From Candidatus Aminicenantota bacterium (GTDB lineage: Bacteria; Acidobacteriota; Aminicenantia; UBA2199), in contig JAGLQA010000069.1 in assembly GCA_023137075.1 (NCBI GenBank), positions 1 through 5,594 of the forward strand: a stretch of DNA of 5,594 nucleotides, in the 5' to 3' direction. Of the stretch, positions 1-5,594 are shown in pieces. The notes under the pieces were generated by a model. That model worked only from the letters and a program-made list of their open reading frames with translations. It did no database searches and was not told the DNA's origin. The position numbers and the translations under genes were made by a program. Each line of letters starts with the position of its first letter. The first letter of the stretch is position 1.

Positions 1-3000
1 ATTGCGAAAGAATTTGAAAAGCAGGCAGGTAAAACGCCGGGCGCAATTGCCCTGAAGGCAGGGGAATTGTCCCTATCCTATGGGGAATTGAACCGGATTG
101 CCAATCGAGTGGCTCATCTCGTTCTAAAAACGCTTCAACACGATCAAACCTCGGAGAGGGTGAGCCTATTGTTAGACCACGGTACTCATATGATTGCCGC
201 CATCCTGGGTGTGTTGAAGGCCGGGCAGGTGTATGTCCCCCTTTCCATCGATTATCCCGACAACAGGCTCTCTTATATGATCGAAAATTCCGAATCCTCG
301 TTGGTTTTAACTCTTTCCCGGCATATGGAACGCGCGCGCCGGTTAGTGGGAAGCGGGGTACCCTGTCTTTCCATCGACCGGGATCTCGACTGTTTCGCGG
401 AAGCGGACGAGAACCCGGGTGTCGAGGTCCCGGGAGACCGGTTAGCCTACATCATGTATACTTCCGGTTCCACCGGCCGGCCCAAAGGAGTGAAGCAGAC
501 TCATGAGAATGTGTTATACTATATCGAGAACTGGACCCGGATATTTTCCATAATTGCAGCGGATAATATGACTCTCTTTTCCTCCTTCTGTCACGACGCT
601 TCGGTACCGGATATTTACAGCGCGCTGTTGAACGGGGCCACCCTTTTCCCGGTTAATATAAGAGACAGGGAAGGCGCCTATGAGCTTTCCGATTTTTTAA
701 TTTTGGAAAAAATCACAATCTGGCATTCGGTGCATTCGCTGTTCGCTTATTTTGCCAACTCCCTGACCGGGAACGAAAATTTTGCCGGGCTTCGCTGGAT
801 TCTCCTCGGCGGAGAACCGATACGGCAGCATGAAATACTCTGTTTTAAAAAATTTTTCCCCCATTCACTGCTGGCCAATATCTATGGTCAGACCGAATCT
901 TCCGTTAACTCCATTTGGGTGATTCACCCCCGGGACACCGTTAAATATTTGATCATCGGTGAACCCTTAGAAGGGACCCAAATTTTTATTATCGATGAGA
1001 ACGAAACCGAAGTAGATCAATACGAAATAGGCGAAATTGTCATTGCCTCTCCCCATGTTTCACCCGGTTATTGGAACGATGAAGCGGCCACGGAGAAGGT
1101 ATTCGGCAGCGATGACGAGTACGGCGTCCTATATTTTACCGGAGACTTAGGCCGGCTGCTGCCCGATGGCATGATCGAATTTGTGGGCCGCAGGGATTCC
1201 CAGGTGAAGCTGCGCGGTTTCCGGATCGAGTTGGGGGAGATCGAGAGTCACTTACTGCGCCACCCGGACATAAGCGAAGCGGTTGTGGCAGTTAGAGAAT
1301 TCCCGGCAGTGACCGCTGAACCGGGCAGCCGAGGAGATCAATATCTCTGTGCCTACATCGTCGCCAAAGACAGAAAGAAAAGCTTTGATATAACGGCATT
1401 GAAGGCTTTTTTATTGGAAGAATTGCCCGATTATATGATACCTACTTTTTTTGTTACCTTAGAGCGGTTGCCTTTAACGCAGAGCGGAAAAATAGATCGG
1501 AAGGTTTTACCGGATCCCGAGATCGGTGTAAAAGAACGTTATGTGGCACCCCGAAATCACGTTGAAGAAAAATTGGTAGAAATATGGCAATCCGTATTGG
1601 GAGTGGAGAAAGAGAAAATCGGTATCGATTCCGATTTCTTTGAATTAGGTGGGCACTCCCTGAGGGGAACCACCGTGCTGTCTAAGGTTCATAAAGCATT
1701 TAATGTACGAATACCGGTAGCGCAAATCTTCCAGCTATCAACCATTCGCGGCCTGGCAGCTTATATCAATGAAGCGGTGGAGGATCGGTATATTCCTATA
1801 GAACCCGCTGTCCCGAAGGACTTTTATCAGGCCTCAGCCATACAAAAGAGATTGTTTATTTTGAGCAAACTCGAAGGTATCGATACCGCTTATAATATGA
1901 AAAGTATCATGCAAGTGGAAGGAAAACTGGAGTACCGGCGGCTAGAAAGGGCAGTAAAAAAAATAATAGACAGACATGAAAGTTTGCGAACCTCTTTTGA
2001 ATTAAAAGAAAATGAAATGGTGCAAATAATCCACAATCCCGCTGATGTGGAATTTAAGATGGAATATTATGAGCTAGACAAGATACAGCAGACAATAGGT
2101 AATCCGGTAACGAGCATTATAAAAAATTTCGTCCGACCCTTTGACCTGTCAAAGGCCCCTTTGTTGAGAGTAGGGTTGATAAAGATAGAGGAAGAAAAGC
2201 ACATTTTTACCAGGGATACCCACCATATTATATCCGACGGTACTTCTCAGACGATTTTTTTACGTGAGCTTCTCAGTTTCTATGAAGGGAAAGAGCTGCC
2301 CGGGTTAAAGATACAGTATAAAGATTTTGTTGAGTGGCAGGCCGGACAGCAGCAACAGGACTCATTAAAAAAACAGGAAGAGTACTGGCTGCAGCTTTTT
2401 AAAGACGGAATACCCGAAGTAGAAAACTTTACAGACTATCCCCGGTCCCCTGTACAGAGTTTTGCCGGTGATTTCATCACAATGCAGTTTGACGAAAAGT
2501 TAACCCGTAAAGTAAACGAGATTGCCAGGGCAGCAGGGGCAACATTGTATATGATACTCCTGGCTGTCTATAACATTTTGTTATTTAAGTATACCGGCCA
2601 GGAAGACATCGTAATTGGTACACCTACAGCCGGCAGGGATCATCCCGCTCTTGAAAATATCATTGGTTTATTTATAAATGTCCTGGCCATGAGAAACTAT
2701 CCGAGTGGGGGCAAAACCTTTGTGCAATTTCTAAATGAGGTAAGAGCCAATACCACATCTGCTTATGAGAACCAGGGATATTCCTTTGGTCATTTAGTGG
2801 AAAAATTAGGAGTCACGAATGATATCAGCCGGAATCCTATCTATGATATGGAACTGGTTGTGCAAAATATGGACTTCCCCTCTTTAAAAACAAAAGAGAT
2901 AAGCTTTAGTGCGTATCCCTATGAAGTAAATGTATCACAGGTTGATGCTGCTCTCTATGTAGTAGAATTTGAAAAAAATATATATTTTCGTTTAATTTAT

Positions 3001-3177
3001 AGTACCAGCCTGTTTAAGAGAGTTACTATGGAGCGATTCATCGCCCATTTTTTAGAAATTGTTTCAATCGTGGTAGAGAATAAAGATATAAAGTTACGGG
3101 ACATCGAACTATGCCACGACCTGGAGAAGGTGAAGGCGGATGTTTATCAAAAAATGGCAGATGAACTGGACTTTTAA
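1..3177 (+). CDS. Nonribosomal peptide synthetase, 5'-partial, domains A-T-C (substrate of A unknown)
   Basis: The frame is open from base 1, so the gene starts upstream; the TTG at 67 lies inside A core motif 1 and is not a start. Residues here count from base 1 (1058 visible). A domain, about 1-500: LSYGEL (25-30), LKAG (72-75), YTSGSTGRPKG (153-163), HDAS (198-201), YGQTE (295-299), TGDL (380-383), GRRDSQVKLRGFRIELGEIE (396-415), LPDYMIP (475-481), SGKIDR with the catalytic Lys497. Carrier domain, about 517-587: LGGHSL, with Ser553 the phosphopantetheine site. Condensation domain, about 605-1040: SAIQKRLFIL (612-621), RHESLRTSF (658-666), HHIISDG (741-747, catalytic His742), YKDFVEW (773-779), IGTPTAGR (872-879), SRNP (943-946). 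By family knowledge, A activates an amino or related acid as adenylate, T carries the thioester, and C forms the amide. The C motifs and the lack of an E domain fit the LCL type. The protein ends in C, so its acceptor must sit on the next protein. Oddities are an atypical A pocket and falling GC from A to C. Confidence 0.96.
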   Translation: MAKEFEKQAGKTPGAIALKAGELSLSYGELNRIANRVAHLVLKTLQHDQTSERVSLLLDHGTHMIAAILGVLKAGQVYVPLSIDYPDNRLSYMIENSESSLVLTLSRHMERARRLVGSGVPCLSIDRDLDCFAEADENPGVEVPGDRLAYIMYTSGSTGRPKGVKQTHENVLYYIENWTRIFSIIAADNMTLFSSFCHDASVPDIYSALLNGATLFPVNIRDREGAYELSDFLILEKITIWHSVHSLFAYFANSLTGNENFAGLRWILLGGEPIRQHEILCFKKFFPHSLLANIYGQTESSVNSIWVIHPRDTVKYLIIGEPLEGTQIFIIDENETEVDQYEIGEIVIASPHVSPGYWNDEAATEKVFGSDDEYGVLYFTGDLGRLLPDGMIEFVGRRDSQVKLRGFRIELGEIESHLLRHPDISEAVVAVREFPAVTAEPGSRGDQYLCAYIVAKDRKKSFDITALKAFLLEELPDYMIPTFFVTLERLPLTQSGKIDRKVLPDPEIGVKERYVAPRNHVEEKLVEIWQSVLGVEKEKIGIDSDFFELGGHSLRGTTVLSKVHKAFNVRIPVAQIFQLSTIRGLAAYINEAVEDRYIPIEPAVPKDFYQASAIQKRLFILSKLEGIDTAYNMKSIMQVEGKLEYRRLERAVKKIIDRHESLRTSFELKENEMVQIIHNPADVEFKMEYYELDKIQQTIGNPVTSIIKNFVRPFDLSKAPLLRVGLIKIEEEKHIFTRDTHHIISDGTSQTIFLRELLSFYEGKELPGLKIQYKDFVEWQAGQQQQDSLKKQEEYWLQLFKDGIPEVENFTDYPRSPVQSFAGDFITMQFDEKLTRKVNEIARAAGATLYMILLAVYNILLFKYTGQEDIVIGTPTAGRDHPALENIIGLFINVLAMRNYPSGGKTFVQFLNEVRANTTSAYENQGYSFGHLVEKLGVTNDISRNPIYDMELVVQNMDFPSLKTKEISFSAYPYEVNVSQVDAALYVVEFEKNIYFRLIYSTSLFKRVTMERFIAHFLEIVSIVVENKDIKLRDIELCHDLEKVKADVYQKMADELDF

Positions 3178-3220
3178 CCGGGCTTTTCAGGATGAGTTGA
3201 CAATTTAGGAGATAATATCT
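3178..3220 (+). promoter_or_regulatory. Intergenic gap with ribosome binding site of the second NRPS gene
   Basis: AGGAG at 3207-3211 lies 9 bases before the ATG at 3221, a near-ideal Shine-Dalgarno placement. An in-frame TAG at 3206-3208, followed by no alternative start codon before 3221, fixes this ATG as the start of the second gene. The gap holds no hairpin with a T-run, so the two genes are probably co-transcribed as one operon. Confidence 0.85.
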
Positions 3221-3970
3221 ATGGAAGTAAGACATTATTCGGACAGAGCAGCAATAGCAGCCAATCAAAATGTAAAAGAAAAAAAGTATTGGTTAGAGCA
3301 GTTATCCGGTGACCTGGTGAAAAGTTTTTTCCCTTATGATCTCAGCGGGGTCAAAGAGGAGGAACCGAGAAATTGTAGCCGGGCAGTGGAATCCATTAAT
3401 TTTCCAAACGATCTTGTATTAAAGTTGGAAAAAATTAGCAGTGGTATCGATATAAAATTGCACATGGTTCTTACTGCCGGACTGGTTTTATTACTGAATA
3501 AGTATACCGGCAATAGGGATGTTTTAAGCGGTTCCCCGGTATTAAAACAGGAAATCGAAGCTGATTTTATCAACAGTATACTGGTATTCAGGAATCGATT
3601 GGAAGAAAACATGAGTTTCAAAGAACTGCTGCTGCAGGTAAGAGAAACCATTATCAGCGCTTCGGAAAACCAGAATTTTCCGACTGAAGTTTTACCCGAC
3701 CTGTTAAACATCCCGGTCTATGAAAATGAATTCCCCCTCTTTGATGTCGTACTTTTACTGGAAAATATTCATGATAAAAGTTATCTCAAAGACATTGATT
3801 ATAATATGCTTTTCTCCTTCCGCAGGTCCCCGGACCGGATCGAAGTAGTTATTGAATATAATTCTCAAAAGTATTCAAAAAGAATAATTGAGCAAATTTT
3901 CAGCCATTTTGTTCGTATAATGGAGCGTGCTCTAACGGATTTAAATGTGAAGTTGGCCGACATTGATATG
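3221..3970 (+). other. N-terminal half condensation domain (C-lobe only, no catalytic HHxxxDG)
   Basis: The protein starts directly at the inter-lobe region (KKYWLEQLSGDLVKSFFPYD, 21-40), which matches EEYWLQLFKDG in the complete C domain of the upstream protein. Later landmarks follow in the normal order: HMVLTAGLVLLLNKYTG (C5 lead-in), a weakened C5 (SGSPVLKQ, then DFINSILVFR, 103-124), a C6-like ENQNFP (149-154) and a C7-like NEFPLFDVVLLLEN (169-182). The whole donor lobe with motifs C1 to C3 is absent, and an in-frame stop at 3206-3208 shows it is not coded just upstream. By family knowledge, a C domain without the HHxxxDG His cannot be expected to form peptide bonds. A docking or structural role is inference. 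From memory, similar half domains open some other Bacillota NRPS proteins. Confidence 0.85.
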
Positions 3971-5594
3971 CTCTCCGAACAAGAGAGGCAGCAGTTGCTG
4001 CTAGACTTCAGCGCCAATGATATCGACTTTCCCCGGGATAAAACCTTTCAGCAATTATTTGAAGAGCAGGTTGGGAAAACACCGCAGGATATTGCCGTTG
4101 TTGCACAAGGTGCGGACCGTATTCTGTCGTATAAAGAATTGAATGAAAAAGCAAATAGACTGGCGCTAGTATTGAGAGAGAGGGGAGTAACTGGGGATAC
4201 CATTACCGCCATTATGGTGGGGCGATCTTTAGAAATGATTATCGGGGTAATAGCTATTCTGAAGGCAGGTGGTGCCTATTTGCCGATTGATCCGGAATAC
4301 CCGGATGAGCGCATCGAGTTTATGTTGGCAGATAGTAAAACCCGGTTCCTTGTGACCCAGGCTTATTTGAAAGATAAACCGGATTTTGACGGGGAAATTG
4401 TACCTGTTGAGGAAGAGTTAGCGAACAGTAATGAAGCTATTAACCTGGAATTGATAAACAGTCCCACTGACCTGGTTTATGTTATTTACACATCCGGTTC
4501 CACCGGCAAACCAAAGGGTGTTATGGTGCAGCACGATCATTTTGTAAATCTCGCCTATGGCTGGCAGAGGGAATACCGTCTGCTGGAGATGGAAGTTGTT
4601 CTGCTGCAAATGGCCAGCATCTCCTTCGATGTTTTTGCCGGTGACCTGGCCAGGACCTTTTTAAATGGTGGTAAGATGGTGATTAACCCGTTAATGGCAG
4701 TAGAACCTGAATCTATGTACCAATTGATAAAGAGCCACCAGGTAACCCTGTTCGAGTCAACTCCTTCTTATATTATCCCCTTTATGCAGTATATATATGA
4801 AAATGACCTGGAGATCGCCAGTCTGCAATTATTAATTCTGGGTTCAGATATCTGTCCTTTCCCGGATTACAAGAAGCTGCTGGCACGATTTGGAAAACAA
4901 ATGAGAATAATAAATAGTTATGGCGTGACTGAAACGACAATTGACAGCAGTTATTATGAAGAATACATCGAGGAAAGTATGCCCTCCTCCGGGAATGTAC
5001 CCATTGGTAAGCCCTTGCCCAACGTGAAATTTTATATATTGGACCTGGCAGGCAAACCTCTGCCTATAGGGGTGCCGGGTGAGCTGTATACCGGGGGCAG
5101 GAGTGTTGCCAGGGGATATTTATACAGGGAAGAGTTAACGGCTGAACGTTTCTTGCCCAATCCTTTTACAGCCGGTCAGCACATGTATAAAACCGGCGAC
5201 CTGGCCCGCTGGCTGCCTGATGGCAATGTCGAATTCTTAGGCAGGGTTGATTTCCAGGTGAAGATCAGGGGGTACCGTATAGAATTGGGCGAGATCGAAC
5301 ACAAACTGAGGGAGCACGCCGATATAAAAGAAGCCGTGGTGGTCGAAAAGACCGAAAAGGGCGGCGATAAGTATCTTTACGGCTATTTTGTGTCAGAAAA
5401 AAACCCGGACCCCGCCGAATTACGGGATTACCTGAACCGGCGACTGCCCGATTATATGGTGCCCTGGTTCTATACCCGGTTGGAAAAGATTCCCCTGACA
5501 CACAACGGTAAGATCGACCTGAAAGCACTGCCTGAACCCCAGGCCGCCGAAGAAAAAGAGTATGCTGCTCCCCGTAACGAAAAGGAAAAAAAAT
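3221..5594 (+). CDS. Nonribosomal peptide synthetase, 3'-partial, domains (half C)-A, predicted L-ornithine-activating
   Basis: The frame is open from ATG 3221 to the window end (791 codons plus one base). Residues 1-250 are the C-terminal lobe of a condensation domain, without HHxxxDG. The A domain runs from about 275 to 768 with all core motifs: LSYKEL (302-307), LKAGGAYLPID (347-357), YTSGSTGKPKG (423-433), FDVFAGD (469-475), NSYGVTE (565-571), GELYTGG and VARGYL (620-634), YKTGDLAR (656-663), GRVDFQVKIRGYRIELGEIE (674-693), LPDYMVP (742-748), NGKID with the catalytic Lys764. Aligning by eye to the GrsA pocket gives Asp470, Val471, Gly474, Glu512, Ile539, Gly541, Ser566, Ile574, Asp575, Lys764. 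From memory, DVGEIGSIDK is the published ornithine code of gramicidin S, tyrocidine and fengycin synthetases. The acidic Glu512 and Asp575 suit a basic side chain. The window stops in the A-T linker (APRNEKEKK), so a carrier domain should follow. The product is a cytosolic megasynthase acting after the upstream protein. Confidence 0.95.
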   Translation, partial: MEVRHYSDRAAIAANQNVKEKKYWLEQLSGDLVKSFFPYDLSGVKEEEPRNCSRAVESINFPNDLVLKLEKISSGIDIKLHMVLTAGLVLLLNKYTGNRDVLSGSPVLKQEIEADFINSILVFRNRLEENMSFKELLLQVRETIISASENQNFPTEVLPDLLNIPVYENEFPLFDVVLLLENIHDKSYLKDIDYNMLFSFRRSPDRIEVVIEYNSQKYSKRIIEQIFSHFVRIMERALTDLNVKLADIDMLSEQERQQLLLDFSANDIDFPRDKTFQQLFEEQVGKTPQDIAVVAQGADRILSYKELNEKANRLALVLRERGVTGDTITAIMVGRSLEMIIGVIAILKAGGAYLPIDPEYPDERIEFMLADSKTRFLVTQAYLKDKPDFDGEIVPVEEELANSNEAINLELINSPTDLVYVIYTSGSTGKPKGVMVQHDHFVNLAYGWQREYRLLEMEVVLLQMASISFDVFAGDLARTFLNGGKMVINPLMAVEPESMYQLIKSHQVTLFESTPSYIIPFMQYIYENDLEIASLQLLILGSDICPFPDYKKLLARFGKQMRIINSYGVTETTIDSSYYEEYIEESMPSSGNVPIGKPLPNVKFYILDLAGKPLPIGVPGELYTGGRSVARGYLYREELTAERFLPNPFTAGQHMYKTGDLARWLPDGNVEFLGRVDFQVKIRGYRIELGEIEHKLREHADIKEAVVVEKTEKGGDKYLYGYFVSEKNPDPAELRDYLNRRLPDYMVPWFYTRLEKIPLTHNGKIDLKALPEPQAAEEKEYAAPRNEKEKK

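Noticed and set aside
1956..2978. A- and T-runs of 7-8 bases (for example at 1956-1963 and 2972-2978) as programmed slippage sites
   Set aside because: The condensation-domain reading frame runs through every one of them with motifs in register, so no frameshift is needed. They reflect the AT-rich Lys and Phe codon use here.
3197..3218. TTGACA (3197-3202) and TAATAT (3213-3218) resembling a sigma-70 promoter before the second gene
   Set aside because: The spacer is only 10 bases, far short of the 16-18 needed, and the -10-like part lies between the ribosome binding site and the ATG. It is most likely chance in an AT-rich gap.
3150..3260. The gene break as a sequencing frameshift in one continuous NRPS gene
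   Set aside because: The upstream C domain ends at its natural boundary, the stop is followed by a well-placed AGGAG and ATG, and the downstream C-lobe repeats rather than continues the upstream one. Joining the frames would not give a standard module.
3038..3711. Minus-strand open frames at 3038-3268 and 3334-3711
   Set aside because: They lie opposite strongly supported NRPS coding sequence, have no recognisable protein features, and are shadows.
463..4507. Identical 15-base word (463-477 and 4493-4507) as a direct repeat
   Set aside because: Both copies encode the SGSTG part of the conserved A3 ATP-binding motif, so homology of A domains explains it.
4418..5528. Short open frames within the second A domain (4418-4609, 5265-5528)
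   Set aside because: They overlap intact A-domain motifs in the true frame and their translations look like low-complexity shadow protein.

Overview
The window is a stretch of a nonribosomal peptide synthetase (NRPS) gene cluster, all coded on the + strand. It holds two consecutive NRPS genes, each cut by a window edge. The organism is most likely a Gram-positive of the Bacillota (Bacilli or Clostridia). The reasons are strong AGGAG-type ribosome binding, moderate and uneven GC content, and a second adenylation (A) domain whose pocket matches the ornithine code known from Bacillus and Brevibacillus lipopeptide and cyclopeptide synthetases. This placement is an inference; no taxonomic marker is present.

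Layout: bases 1-3177 encode the C-terminal 1058 residues of a first synthetase, with domains A - T (carrier) - C (condensation). The protein ends with a complete C domain that has no downstream A or T of its own. A 43-base gap follows, with a clear ribosome binding site and no terminator or credible promoter. A second synthetase gene starts at 3221 and stays open to the last base (791 codons visible). It begins with only the C-terminal lobe of a condensation domain, without the HHxxxDG lobe. A full A domain follows, and the window ends in the A-T linker just before the carrier domain.

How they work together: the first A domain loads an unidentified substrate X onto its own carrier (Ser553). 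The terminal C domain of protein 1 probably joins X to the amino acid carried by protein 2, predicted to be L-ornithine from the code D-V-G-E-I-G-S-I-D-K. No epimerization domain lies between them, so an L-to-L coupling (X-Orn) is expected. The most interesting structure is the junction: a complete C domain at the end of one protein, and an apparently catalytically dead half C domain at the start of the next. The half domain may serve as a docking or scaffold element between the two proteins.
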